Of a stretch of 64,000 bases of DNA, positions 50,201-57,720 are shown piece after piece (position 1 is the first letter of the stretch; each line of letters opens with the position of its first letter). The stretch is from Nilaparvata lugens (lineage: Eukaryota; Arthropoda; Insecta; Hemiptera; Delphacidae). The DNA is taken from NCBI RefSeq assembly GCF_014356525.2, contig NC_052511.1:12213175-12277174 (forward strand), given 5' to 3'. A program made the position numbers and the translations under genes. The notes beneath the pieces were generated by a model. It was not told the origin of the DNA. It saw only the letters and a program-made list of their open reading frames with translations, and did not search any database.

Positions 50201-50872
50201 TTAGTAACCTCGTAAACTTGTAATCTTACAATTTCTTTGTCATATTACAATTTTTTATCTTAAAGCCACAGTGGCCGTACATAATTCAAATAATTCTTTT
50301 GGCACTGAGTATTTTTCCAAATCATTTTGCTAGATTTGAAATATCTTGTAATGTTCATGTCATCTTGCAACTTGTTGCCTCAAAGCTACAGTGGGCCTAC
50401 ATTTCTGGAGTTGCAATAATTGGTTTGGCACTGAGTATTTTGGTCGCACTTATCGACTAACTTAATGGCTAGCTCATGACTCGCCAATAGCGACCGTACC
50501 TCCTAGGATATCGTCAAAGAACCTTTCGAAGTAGTCCTCATCATCATCGTCATCATCGTCATCGTCGCTGGCCGTGCCGTCATCGTCATCATCGTCATCA
50601 TCATCGTCATCCTCGGTGATGTCCAGGTCGACATCATCGTCATCATCATCATCATCGTCGTCGTCATCGTCGTCTTCTGAGGAGCTGGCGGGTGCGGGGG
50701 CGGCAGGGGCGGCTACAGCCGCTCCCGCGTCGGGGCTGGCGGCGGCGACTACCGCCTGACGGCCGCTCGCTGCATCTGCGCTCTCTGGCGAACTGTCTGG
50801 CGAACTGATCGGCGAACTGGTCACGCCAACCGCGATCACCACCAGACACAGCAGCACCCAACGCGGCGTCAT
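17057..50872 (-). CDS. Secreted Asp-rich polyampholyte protein, 7 coding exons (gene overview)
   Basis: Seven minus-strand exons join as 50872-50500, 39443-39012, 25819-25582, 21708-21540, 20272-20102, 18894-18760 and 17206-17057. The exit and entry phases agree at all six junctions (1, 1, 2, 0, 0, 0) and the total is 1668 nt, 555 residues. Order along the protein: signal peptide (1 to about 20), Ala/Pro/Ser-rich stretch, poly-Asp runs at 67-80, 88-98, 103-111, 125-136 and 235-255, a PPVYIAKYNRFVDTIMERI region (278 on), a Lys-rich basic stretch (about 318-345), a Thr/Asn-rich stretch with NXT sequons, and a compact C-terminal region (about 415-545). No cysteine is present after the signal peptide. 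It is likely secreted and possibly binds calcium or matrix; family not recognised. Extra small exons in the long introns cannot be excluded. Confidence 0.88.
17207..18759 (-). other. Intron 6 of the Asp-rich gene, with repeat-like stretch
   Basis: GTAAAT donor to TTCGACAG acceptor. It contains repeats of AATCTAATCTA near 17905-17945 and a repeat-like patch at 18090-18340 with GGTCCTCTCTGCCATACAAC and a tail of A runs, plus CCGAAAGTTTTTCGG near 18302. No coding exon was recognised. Confidence 0.5.
18760..18894 (-). CDS. Asp-rich gene, coding exon 6
   Basis: The acceptor TTCATTTCAG and donor GTAAAT frame 135 bp, exactly 45 codons in phase 0 (residues 462-506). The peptide opens FGRGAKKEIRSATATTAEM and ends ATLHSIRVLQPKQ. 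Alternating hydrophobic residues suggest beta strands continuing those of exon 5. Composition is clearly coding against the AT-rich introns. Confidence 0.9.
18895..20101 (-). other. Intron 5 of the Asp-rich gene
   Basis: Bounded by GTAAGA and TTCATTTCAG. It holds a 17 bp perfect hairpin at 19551-19591 (see separate entry). Nothing else was recognised. Confidence 0.6.
19551..19591. repeat. Hairpin with 17 bp perfect stem
   Basis: TAGCTGTTTACCGCATA pairs exactly with TATGCGGTAAACAGCTA across a 7-base loop (GTCAATA). The right arm is followed by a second near-copy of ACCGCATAGTCAATATATG (one difference). It could be a remnant of a short inverted-repeat element. Confidence 0.85.
20102..20272 (-). 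CDS. Asp-rich gene, coding exon 5
   Basis: The acceptor TTTCCAACAG and donor GTAAGA frame 171 bp, 57 codons in phase 0 (residues 405-461). A basic NKTKTSKPKT start gives way to the compact region: RAKATLYGLSSLKRDGDVTV, then FNIGPLVLKVEKE. Alternating polar and hydrophobic residues suggest beta structure. The exon runs directly into FGRG of exon 6, supporting one folded domain across exons 5-7. Confidence 0.9.
20273..21539 (-). other. Intron 4 of the Asp-rich gene
   Basis: Donor GTAATC to acceptor TTTCCAACAG. A short TTCTTTA-type microsatellite occurs at about 20434-20471. No further gene was seen. Confidence 0.6.
21540..21708 (-). CDS. Asp-rich gene, coding exon 4
   Basis: The acceptor TGATTCAACAG and donor GTAATC frame 169 bp; one base completes an Asn codon begun in exon 3, then 56 codons follow (349-404) with a phase-0 exit. 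The peptide is Thr/Glu/Asn-rich with two NXT sequons (TNTTAE, TNATIP), then basic: RRHSERGRKKQNKNKNNR. This looks like a flexible, possibly glycosylated linker ending in a positively charged patch. Confidence 0.85.
22092..22096. other. Target-site duplication CAAAT, left
   Basis: CAAAT precedes the 5' LTR and is repeated at 24751-24755 directly after the 3' LTR, a 5 bp duplication as expected for Copia integration. Confidence 0.9.
22097..22317 (+). repeat. Copia 5' LTR
   Basis: 221 bp, TG..CA ends, apparently identical to 24530-24750. Contains the promoter and poly(A) region expected of an LTR; no clear TATA box was assigned. Confidence 0.95.
22318..22331 (+). other. Primer binding site GGTTATGGGCCCAG
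   Basis: Directly follows the 5' LTR. This is the primer site known from Drosophila copia, complementary to an internal stretch (anticodon half) of initiator tRNA-Met. Confidence 0.9.
22525..23034 (+). pseudogene. Copia Gag N-terminal part, ended by in-frame TAG
   Basis: 169 residues starting at an ATG, with a Copia-type Gag pattern: NDEDFQMWKFKIKILFDSQG near the start and a central helical region with SFISRLENLTHKL. A TAG at 23032-23034 interrupts a frame that otherwise continues without a stop into the zinc knuckle and protease. This may be an inactivating mutation or a read-through signal. Confidence 0.85.
23035..24435 (+). pseudogene. Copia Gag C-terminus, protease and deleted Pol
   Basis: Same frame as the upstream Gag part. 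A CCHC knuckle (CYRCKNYGHISREC) starts at 23167, followed by a second Cys-rich motif and the protease active site DSGST at 23377. After the protease (about 23700) the integrase is absent; an acidic Glu/Asn repeat linker (about 23830-24030) leads to the first ~80 residues of reverse transcriptase, with YKARLVARGFQQ. The sequence then jumps at about 24355 to the C-terminal RNase H tail (DIFTKPLG) and a stop at 24433-24435. The catalytic polymerase core is therefore lost. Confidence 0.9.
24521..24529 (+). other. Polypurine tract of Copia element
   Basis: GAGGGGGCG directly before the 3' LTR, the expected plus-strand priming site. Confidence 0.85.
24530..24750 (+). repeat. Copia 3' LTR
   Basis: 221 bp, apparently identical to the 5' LTR, followed by the target duplication CAAAT at 24751-24755. 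Confidence 0.95.
25582..25819 (-). CDS. Asp-rich gene, coding exon 3
   Basis: The acceptor AACATGTTGTAG and donor GTTAGT frame 238 bp. Two bases (GT) complete an Arg codon begun in exon 2; the exit leaves two bases (AA). Residues 270-347 read AMPSKDMVPPVYIAKYNRFV, then a helix DTIMERINRVLRR, SYDPVNVRLQ, a sequon NAS, and a lysine-rich stretch of about 28 residues (KTKPKKNKTKSKRKNK). The ordered first half is reminiscent of a mature-chain start just after the basic site KRSR spanning the exon 2/3 junction. Confidence 0.88.
25840..26088. repeat. Tandem repeat, three ~80 bp units
   Basis: Units begin CAATGAGTCAAAGTTAG, CAATGAGTCAAACTTAG and CAATGATTCAAAGTTAG at about 25840, 25930 and 26007, each continuing through AATAGATTTC, TAGTTTCAT and CTGTGAATCTTTTACA-like words. 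The array starts about 20 bp from the exon 3 acceptor. Confidence 0.85.
27898..27990 (-). repeat. Interspersed repeat fragment related to 6968-7165
   Basis: On the minus strand it reads AGTAGCGAAGCCAGGATTTG followed by a G-rich stretch, matching the start of the repeat inserted at 6968. Confidence 0.5.
29860..30080. other. GC-richer island in intron 2
   Basis: A non-coding but locally GC-rich patch with three AGAGC units (about 29984-30000). The minus strand shows GCATAAAATAC about 30 bp before a GC-rich stretch. It could be a cryptic or alternative promoter, or an old repeat. No frame is convincing. Confidence 0.25.
32440..33350. repeat. Pyrimidine-rich tract, ~900 bp
   Basis: The + strand is overwhelmingly C and T for about 900 bp and ends in a GC-richer patch. 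All long frames here (poly-Phe/Leu/Ser or Arg/Lys/Glu) are products of the skew, not genes. On the host gene's sense strand this is a purine tract. Confidence 0.9.
33158..33284. repeat. (CTT)n microsatellite
   Basis: About 125 bp of nearly pure CTT repeats inside the pyrimidine tract. Confidence 0.95.
36468..36730 (+). promoter_or_regulatory. Duplicated block of AGGTCA half-sites
   Basis: Two imperfect tandem copies (period about 140 bp) each start TTCTTTGTTGAGGTTG. Each carries abutting hexamers: AGGTCA at 36498 and 36504, AGGTCT at 36517 with AGGTCA at 36523, then AGGTCA at 36636 and 36642, AAGTCA at 36655 with AGGTCA at 36661. AGGTCA is the nuclear-receptor half-site, and TCAAGGTCA fits the monomer sites of FTZ-F1/ERR-type receptors. 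Regulatory function is inferred only from motif density. Confidence 0.45.
36995..37143. mobile_element. Short inverted-repeat element (MITE), family A
   Basis: The two arms are reverse complements over about 60 bp (GGTTGTACAAAATCCGGTT against AACCGGCTTTTGTGCAACC), with AATTTCACGATAA inside each arm. A second member lies at 40284-40426. Confidence 0.8.
38611..38794. mobile_element. Short inverted-repeat element (MITE), family B
   Basis: Arms: CTAGTTACACGAACATCGAT.. and its near reverse complement ending GTGTGTGTAACTGG, both with GCCGTCCTTAT; the centre contains ACTTGACAAACA and its inverse. Related to 40905-41082. Confidence 0.8.
39012..39443 (-). CDS. Asp-rich gene, coding exon 2
   Basis: The acceptor TTTTTTGAGCAG and donor GTGAGT (ideal consensus) frame 432 bp. 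The first two bases AT complete an Asp codon (G from exon 1), starting a run of 12 Asp (125-136). An Ala/Pro/Val-rich stretch, a Tyr/Asn/Asp segment (NVDYNSADYGS) and a Thr-rich piece lead to a run of 21 Asp (235-255), E, four Asp, then IDIEAKRS with a one-base exit. The Asp codons mix GAC and GAT irregularly, unlike a pure trinucleotide expansion. KRSR across the next junction is a possible weak convertase site. Confidence 0.9.
39741..39899. mobile_element. Short inverted-repeat element (MITE), family C
   Basis: Left arm TTGCGTACAGACTTTTGCGC, with CATCAGCTGAT inside; the right arm is its near reverse complement (CGCGTATGTCTGTTCGCAGC). A relative lies at 41690-41855. Confidence 0.75.
39930..40270 (+). 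mobile_element. Helitron-like 5' end fragment
   Basis: Starts TCCTATACTATTAAACGAGC directly after an A, the layout of a Helitron 5' terminus (TC, inserted after A). It continues with TATGTTTGTATTTCACCGGA, a stretch I associate with abundant hemipteran repeats. No matching 3' end is nearby, and it runs into the MITE at 40284, so it is truncated. Confidence 0.5.
40284..40426. mobile_element. Short inverted-repeat element (MITE), family A copy 2
   Basis: GCCGGTTGCAAAAAAGCCGG at the left pairs with CCGGCTTTTGTGCAGCCGGG at the right, with AATCCTGATTAATT and its inverse inside. Same family as 36995-37143. Confidence 0.8.
40905..41082. mobile_element. Short inverted-repeat element (MITE), family B copy 2
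   Basis: Arms carry CACACACCCATCGATTTGTT and the inverse ACAAAAATCGATGTGTGTGT, with GCCGTCCTTATAAATTCT on the left. Same family as 38611-38794. Confidence 0.8.
41690..41855. mobile_element. Short inverted-repeat element (MITE), family C copy 2
   Basis: GCGTACAGACGTATGCGCCA and CGCATTTCGCTTTTTATCAG on the left; ATCAGCTGATAAGCGAAATG on the right. The right end is degenerate. Same family as 39741-39899. Confidence 0.75.
44391..44856. mobile_element. Truncated second copy of the 2361-3706 element
   Basis: Matches 3234-3706 in the same orientation, from ATATGAGATAGAGCGCTC to the right terminus, with scattered substitutions and small gaps. The left half is missing. Confidence 0.85.
45937..45965. 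repeat. Perfect palindrome, 14 bp arms
   Basis: AATTACATTACAAT and its exact reverse complement are separated by one base. Confidence 0.85.
47560..47605 (+). repeat. Non-LTR-type 3' tail
   Basis: TTTGTAAATATG, a T run, then ATGAATAAACAAATTTGAATTTGAA resembles the 3' tails of insect non-LTR elements. No upstream body was recognised. Confidence 0.35.
48569..48669 (+). other. Candidate small exon on the + strand
   Basis: CACCTTTACTTGGCTTAG forms a fair acceptor (AG near 48588) and GTAAGT at about 48670 is an ideal donor. The frame between reads SSRRVPTSPTIRLTGQRDAG, a coding-like composition. No partner exon was found on this strand, so this may be a fragment of an unrelated gene or a chance match. 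Confidence 0.25.
49443..49583. mobile_element. Short inverted-repeat element (MITE), family D
   Basis: ACGGCCGAGCCCAGACTATA and TTTTTACCGG on the left pair with CCGGTAAAAGC and GATCTGAGCTCGGCCT on the right. Only one copy was seen. Confidence 0.65.
50105..50445. repeat. Tandem repeat, about 2.7 units of ~125 bp
   Basis: Units carry CAACTTRTTRCCTCAAAGC, then CCGTACAT or CCTACATT, then GGCACTGAGTATTTT, near 50113, 50245 and 50367. The array ends some 50 bp before the exon 1 donor region of the Asp-rich gene. Confidence 0.75.
50500..50872 (-). CDS. Asp-rich gene, first coding exon (signal peptide)
   Basis: On the minus strand the acceptor GCGTGTTTCAG ends at 50880, so the exon starts at 50879 with seven 5'UTR bases before ATG (G at -3). 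An untranslated exon must lie further up. The start MTPRWVLLCLVVIAVGVTSS is a typical secretion signal. A Ser/Pro/Ala-rich stretch follows, then Asp runs of 14, 11 and 9 separated by VDLDITE and GTAS, then EDYFERFFDDILG. The donor GAG/GTACGG leaves one base. GC content far exceeds the surroundings. Confidence 0.9.
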
Positions 50873-51312
50873 TCCTCTCCTGAAACACGCAAAATACAAC
50901 ATACTTTATTTTATTTATTCAATGATCAAAAACACAAATCATTAAAATGATCCAAAAAGTAGGTTATGTTCCATTCACTTTTGAATTTGAGTCCATTTTT
51001 CAGTGTGAACACTTAAAAACAAGACATTTGGGATTTGTAATAGCGACTGCACCTAGGAGACATTCAAACAAATTGAGATTGGAAATAGAATCGAGTGATT
51101 ACTAATTAAAATATACAAAAACATCCACAAATTCCAATTTGAAAATGATCGATGATTCAATGATTTTAATCATTTGCATTTGATTATTTCATGTATATTT
51201 TGATTTAATTTTTTGTGTGTTTTGGAAAAAATTTTATTTAAATAATTGATTGATGATCATTGATTGATTAAAAATTATATGATTTCCTATAATGTCCTGA
51301 GAGACCTCAGAG

Positions 51313-51463
51313 TTTTCTGGGGAAATTGGAAATAGAAAATTAAATAGAGATGGATGATCTCTGGGGCCTTCACAAGCTTTCTAGAAAAGTAGTTTTTCTG
51401 GGGAATTGGAAGTAGAAAATTAAATAGAGATTAATTAGGAAGATCTCTGGGGCCTTCATACAC
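51313..51463. repeat. Two-unit tandem repeat (~78 bp)
   Basis: TTTTCTGGGGAAATTGGAAA..TAGAAAATTAAATAGAGAT..GATCTCTGGGGCCTTCA occurs twice with small differences, upstream of the first coding exon of the Asp-rich gene. Confidence 0.85.
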
Positions 51464-52589
51464 TGTGATGAAAATCAGTAGTATTGTATCAAACATCTTA
51501 TAGAGCATACTAGAGCAGTAGGCCTATACATAAGAGTTAGTATAGAGCAGTGTATCCTACATTGGAATATAGGAAACAGCAATATTGTCACTTGGAAATT
51601 TGTCTGAAAACGAGATTGAACTATTGTTTCAATTGAATTAACATTTAAATCTCTCGAAAGAATCATTATATCATTTTCATAATCGGTGAGAACATTTGTG
51701 GTGGGGAGTGTGGTAAGAATATGTAAATAGCTTACTGTTTAAGAGGACAACAAACTTGAATTTGAACTCTGATTCTAATGCAACATTTATCCATTTTTGA
51801 GATGAGAGAGTACAGTAGAATAAACGAGCGGGTTGATTGGATATAAATGCGAAATTGAGCAAATTGTACTTTGAATTAAATCAATTTCATGGTCACTGTC
51901 TAGAACAAGACTGATTAAACTGAACGTTATTTGTAGTAAACTATAGAATGAGTCAAGCACTGAGTGGACGATAATGAGAGAGAGTGGTCGTTGACCACAT
52001 TTTTGAGGTACAGTCATTTGGCTCTCCAAACCTAGAGCTGGAACAATGCAGTCTAACAATATCATATTATGGAGCTTTATAGCACTCTAGTGGATGGAAG
52101 TAGTGTCATTCTAACCAGATAGTGTATAATGTAATTTATCATTAATGTGTTTTACATTCTATACTCTCTGGCTGTAACAAACTATATTAAACTTCATGAA
52201 TTTTTGTGAGATAATTAATTGCAGTGAAAGAAATAAGTATTTTATTCTGGTACATCAGTAAATATCAAGCAAGGAAACTTTCTTTAAAAATCTGGTGTGG
52301 TACACTCACACAACTCTCCTTGCTCATTGATCTATAAGCCTCATTAACGAGGATAATTTAGGGAATAACATTATGCCGATTGGCGGCTGAATAATTAAAA
52401 CTACGATTATACTATTGTTATTGTGTTCAGAGTACATTTTCCTTTGTTTGAATTATGAAATTTGAAGATTTTTTAGAAGTTGTCAAAACAGCTGTTCTTC
52501 AAATAAAATATCGACATGATTGTGCTCTTTTGAATAAACTGCTCTACCCACCTACCTCACGCACGAGAAGAAGGTTACAAAGTAAATTT

Positions 52590-52869
52590 CTCAAGGATGG
52601 AGTGGACCCCCTGTTAATTTCTCAGGGAGAAGACTCATGCCAGTTAATAGAGCTGATATATAACTATACAGGGTATGAATTTGAAAAAAATCGGTCAAGT
52701 CATTTTCGAGAAAATCGTGAAAAACATGGTTTTTCAGCCATTATCCGCCATTTTGAATTGAATTTTATTGAATTTCTTATTATCGGATCCTCATGGTATA
52801 AGGACCTTAAGTTTGAAATTTCAAGTCAATCGTTTAATTAGGGATGGAGTTATCGTGTTCACAGACACA

Positions 52870-52968
<99 letters not shown>

Positions 52969-53130
52969 TACACACACACACACACACACACACACAGACC
53001 AACACCCAAAAATAATGTTTTTGGATTCAGGGGACCTTGAAACGTATAGAAAACATGAAATTAGGGTACCTTAAATTTTTTTGGAAAGCAATAGGCCTAC
53101 TTCCCTTACCTATGGTAATAGTGCAAGGAA
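52590..53130 (+). repeat. Dispersed repeat with internal CA microsatellite
   Basis: Stretches around the microsatellite (CAAGTCATTTTCGAGAAAAT before it; GGATTCAGGGGACCTTGAAA and CCTATGGTAATAGTGCAAGG after it) have the look of an abundant insect repeat I associate with planthopper genomes; that association is from memory. The 128-codon frame across it is not convincing. Confidence 0.45.
52863..52996. repeat. (CA)n microsatellite
   Basis: About 130 bp of CA repeats with a few interruptions. Confidence 0.97.
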
Positions 53131-54967
53131 AGTAAAAATCATGGAATTAATAAATTAGTTAAATTGAACTTCATTCTATGTAATATATTCATACATATAA
53201 CATAAGTAATAGCTACTGTTGATACATAATTATATTGATAGTGGATGAAAACAAGAGATAAAGACGTAGGTTTGAGAAAGATCCATTCAAAAATCTACCT
53301 ATTTCTAGCTACAAGCACTGAATACTTGTTATGATTCACAATAATAGAAGAGTATGATCTCGGATGAAAACCTTCCATGAAATTTTCATCATCAGTTGCG
53401 ATTGAATCTTACTCGGAAACCTGTTCATAGAAGGCTACACAACATGCTATTTAAAAAATCCAAACTTCTCTGCCAGCTCAACCATCTCTAAAAATATTAT
53501 GAGCAGCTTCTGAAAAGAACCCAAAAGTGTAAGCAAGAGTTTCTGAAACTGGCGTTCTCGTAATTTATTCATTATTCTCGTCTTTAGTGACCGTTGCTTC
53601 TCGCTTTAAACCGAAACAACCTTCTATGAAAGCAGCTTGGACGTTTAAATTATGAAGTAAGGCTTACACGTTATGATCAAAAATTTCGGCAAGACTTCAG
53701 AAACCTTATATACAGCATCTTTGCATTTACTTTCAGAATACTTTATTTGCTATCGTACTGGGAAATCTAGGAAATTTACTCATTTGAGCCTATCAGAACT
53801 TATTCCTTCCTGATAAATGCTCTCTATACATACAGAAAATGGAATATAATCTATACATGCTCTAATTCTCCACAAAAATGGAGAACTTATATGCATCTTC
53901 TTTCCAGAAACGTTTAGCCTATTGTATCAGGTAAATTGCCGGTTTTCATAATGAATTATTTCTATGCCAAAGTATCTTATCCATTCATCTCACTATTGGT
54001 GCAAGCATAGCTCATAGGATTATTGTAAGAAAGAAAACAGTAGATTGAAACAAATCAGATGATCATTTTATACTAACAATCTTGATAATATCTACAATGA
54101 CCCCATTCCCATTCATCGCACACAATTTATTGTGAGTCTTCATCGTAACATTTTTCTAAAGGAATAGAATTGTCAAGTTATCAATGTCTGAATAGTGATT
54201 GACCTAAATATGTTTAAACGTGACAATTAACAAAAATGATTTGATGAATGTAGACAAAATCCCGCTTGAAAGTTAGTCACAAGTCAAGACAGAGTATGTA
54301 TTAATGAAGATCATGCAAGTCTTTTCTTCATTATTCATGATTGAGAATAGTTTAGTGACTCTAGCTGTATAATGTTCTCTTCACAAAGAGAACATACTCT
54401 GCAAATGCAAATATTAAGAACTTTTTGACAATAATACAAAGTGCCGTATGTCTCTATGCAGTAAGACCTCGATTATAAGATCATCATCCTATCAATTTCA
54501 ATACTATTGAAATAATGCCAGTCTATTCCGATGACTTCATCAAATAACTGATCAACTAACTACTTGGATTACTTTTTGTTTCACTTCTCTCAAGCACTAT
54601 CTTAGCACCGAATAATATGTCAACAATCGAACATCCTTAGCTGTTTTTGACAACCATTCTAGTAACATACTATATTTTTTGTAGTTTCTTCATGAAATCT
54701 TCTACTTATATATTTTATTTTCTATAATATTAAAATTTCTTTCTATAAGAATCACAGAATGAATTATGATATTGCAAAACAAAAATGTTTCCATGTAATA
54801 TTTTCAATCCCAATCTTTGATTCTCTCAAATTTGACCATAATTTTCCTCTCTATGATAACTATTATTTTATGAGATACACGTTAATGATTTTATGGTATA
54901 AAAAATATTATTAGATTAGCTATCGATTACCTATATCATATTGCAGTTGTCATGAAATTGGCCCATA

Positions 54968-55189
54968 TCTATAATATAATAAAGGAAAGAATTGGCTTAT
55001 ATACGTACGGGATAGGAAGTTCACGAATCATCACGTCTGAACTATTGAACTGATTAACTTGAAATTTTGCATATTGATTCTCAATTTACCGAGGATGGCT
55101 ATAGGACTATTTTTAAATTGCTCAAGATAGGTAAAGTTTTCAGTTTCATATTTCAATTATACCCTCACGAAGCACGGGTTACCTGCTAG
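54968..55189 (+). mobile_element. Short Helitron-like element
   Basis: Starts TCTATAATATAATAAAGG after an A and ends CACGGGTTACCTGCTAG before a T: TC start, CTRR end and A/T insertion site, with a weak CCC..GGG hairpin near the 3' end. At 222 bp it is non-autonomous. Confidence 0.55.
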
Positions 55190-55615
55190 TTGATACATAT
55201 TTTAGAACCTTTCTATTGATGGAAAATGTGTGAGATTTGACGTAAAGTATTGATATTGGTTTCTAGTTAATGATTGGAAAATGAGAGGCTATAGCCGCAC
55301 TTGACTTTGAATTTGAAACCGAGCGTATCGGATACAGTAAGTTGATTGAAAGCACACAATCTCGTCCGATAGAATACTGAAAATGTAGGTCTCCTCTACA
55401 AATATGTAGGTTCGTTGGTTCGACGTCGTAACAGAGCTTTCTTTAACCGGTTTACATGGATGCCGTTGCTTCATCCGGTTCCGTAAATCTCCATATAATT
55501 ACCAGGTAAACATTGAACTTGGCCCCGCTTCGATTCTCGTTACTTTATCTAGTAGTCTCTGCTCGGCCCAGCTTCCTTCCTACGCTAAGTGCTTCTACTT
55601 GGTTGGGTACAGTGG

Positions 55616-56080
55616 GATGCGAAGCACCGGTGAAGAGGAAGAACGAAGAAGAATAGGTGGAAATGAATGAGGAAAGGAGAAGGGAAAACAGAAGGTGAAT
55701 TGGAAGAGGGAGAAAGTGAGAAAGAGAGAAAGGAGAATGTGGAAGAGAAGAAGGCAGAGAAAAAGATTTAGAAAATAGAGTGGGACGAAAAGAGCAGCAT
55801 AAAAATAAGAAGGAGGGGTAACAATTACAAAGAATAAGGGAGAAGAAGAAGAGGGAGTTGAAAATAATTGAGGAGTGAAAAAAGGGTAGGTGAAGAGGAT
55901 GAGGGGAGTAGAATTAGAGGTGTGAGAGAAGTAGAGGAGTAGAGTAGGAGAGAAAGGAGAGAAGAGGGAGTGAATATGAATGAAAAGTGAAATGACGAAA
56001 GTAAAGGAAGAATAATTCGGGTGAAATGATGCGAAAGGCAATTGAGAAGAAGAATGAGAAGGAAAAGCAAGTAAGAAAAT
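55616..56080. repeat. Purine-rich tract (GA-rich + strand)
   Basis: Dominated by AGGA, GAAGA and GAGA words. All long minus-strand frames here are Ser/Phe/Leu-rich products of the skew. Confidence 0.9.
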
Positions 56081-56494
56081 GACTTCCAGGTGGTACGGAA
56101 ACCACCTAAAGCTGTGAGTCCTCTTATCTGTCATCATCATCCTTTTCATTACTCAAGCGAAGCCAGGAACCTATTTGGGCATCATCCTCAGCAATAGAAA
56201 AGAAGGAATGGAGAAAAAAGAATAGTAGGTGAACAAAAAAATACAACATTATGAAGAAAGACGATATGAGTAAAATTATCAAAAAGAAGGTGGAGACAAA
56301 AAGTAGAAGTAGTAGACCTAGCAATGCATGAAAGTTGAATGGGTTGAAGTATTCAGCCTCAGAGAGAGAGAAACGAAGTGGAGAAATGGAGAATGATGGC
56401 TTAGATAATGGAAGGAAAAGTAGATGAAATGGGTGGAGAGGGGAAAGAGATCATGCACCCTGTTGAAATGATATTTTTTGTGAAAAAAATAATA

Positions 56495-57066
56495 TTTTCC
56501 TCCACCTACTGTCCAAAGTACTCACTTTACTCCCTGGAACATAATACTAACTTTTTCGCTCTCGGTACTAAAAAACGGAAAACTCCCTAGGGAGGAAAAG
56601 TAGCTCCATTTAAGACATAGGAAGCATCTCTATTTTAAAAACTTACATTGGAAATAGGTTAGAAGGTCTAAGCTCAGATGAGGAAGCATAATAGAGTAGT
56701 CATTGAGCCAACTAAATTAAATACCTCAACCAGAAATTTGATTAACATATGAAATATATTTTATGCTAAAATTACCTATTACATACTTCATATTAGTATA
56801 CTAAAAAAATTAGAAATATTTTTTGATATTCCATGTTATTCAAAATACCAGCCAACAAATATTTGCCATCAACTAATCAAATTTGGAGCGCGAACCATTG
56901 TTGTCACAACTTTTCTGACAGATAGCGTATAGCGCTGTCGGCGTTGAATTGTGACTACTTCCAGCTGTTTACTTTTTAGGTTATGTTGTAACACATTGTT
57001 ACTGATCAAGTAAGTTTTTAAAATTATTTTATTTGCAGTTTTTATAAAAATGTAGGTGGAGGAAAA
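56495..57066. mobile_element. Segment bounded by 15 bp perfect inverted repeats
   Basis: TTTTCCTCCACCTAC at 56495-56509 is the exact reverse complement of 57052-57066. The 572 bp segment lies between two purine tracts. It may be a non-autonomous transposon; no target duplication was established. Confidence 0.4.
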
Positions 57067-57199
57067 ATGTTGTGTATATCACGAGTGAAAAATGCTTTTT
57101 CTCCCTCAGGGAAATTGTTTCCCTGATCAATCTTTCCCTTCAGTGGAGAAAAATGGCATTTTTAACTCTAGATATACAAATAGCTATTTAATCATTTCC

Positions 57200-57720
57200 G
57201 TGAGAATTGAGTAGAAGGTGAAAATAATTATGTACAAGGAAGGTAAAATCAATCTACACAAGATGTGGTGGAAAAGTGAAGAAAGGAAGAACTGGAAGAA
57301 AAACAGGAAGGCAGAAAAAGAAATGAATAACCAATAAAGAGAAGAAGAAGTATAAAAAGTCTGCAGAGAATAGAATGGAGAAAACTGAGGGAAGCATAAA
57401 GCGGAGGGAGGGAAGATGAGAAGAAAAAGTGGATAAGATATGAAGGGAAAGGAAACTAAAACTAGTTGAAACGGAGAAACAGATAATAAGTAATGAAGGA
57501 GAAGTAACAAGAGGATACTGAAGGAATATGCAGGAAAGGGATAAGTAAAAAACGAAAAATATATAAAAATATTTTCATTTTTGTATCCAATTTATTGAAA
57601 CTAGAAAAAGGAAAGAAAAGAAGTGAACACAGGAAAAGAACAAGAAGAAACATTCGAAAGCAGAAGGAGATGGCAGAGGAGAGGAGGAAAAAGTAAGACA
57701 AAAGATGATAAGGAGGAAAG
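57200..57720. repeat. Purine-rich tract (AAG/GGA-rich + strand)
   Basis: Second long purine tract with the same strand bias as 55616-56080. The frames over it are skew products. Confidence 0.85.

Larger units (their letters stand above)
39444..50499 (-). other. Intron 1 (coding) of the Asp-rich gene (11 kb)
   Basis: Donor GTACGG at 50499 to acceptor TGAGCAG at 39444. It holds a Helitron-like 5' end, several short inverted-repeat elements, a truncated copy of the 2361-3706 element, a non-LTR-type tail and a tandem repeat next to the donor. One exon-like segment on the + strand (48569-48669) is noted separately. Confidence 0.7.

Noticed and set aside
50574..50759. + strand poly-Ser frame
   Set aside because: Antisense shadow of the Asp runs in the signal-peptide exon.
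52455..52841. 128-codon + strand frame
   Set aside because: It lies in what looks like a dispersed repeat next to the CA microsatellite, with no recognisable domain.
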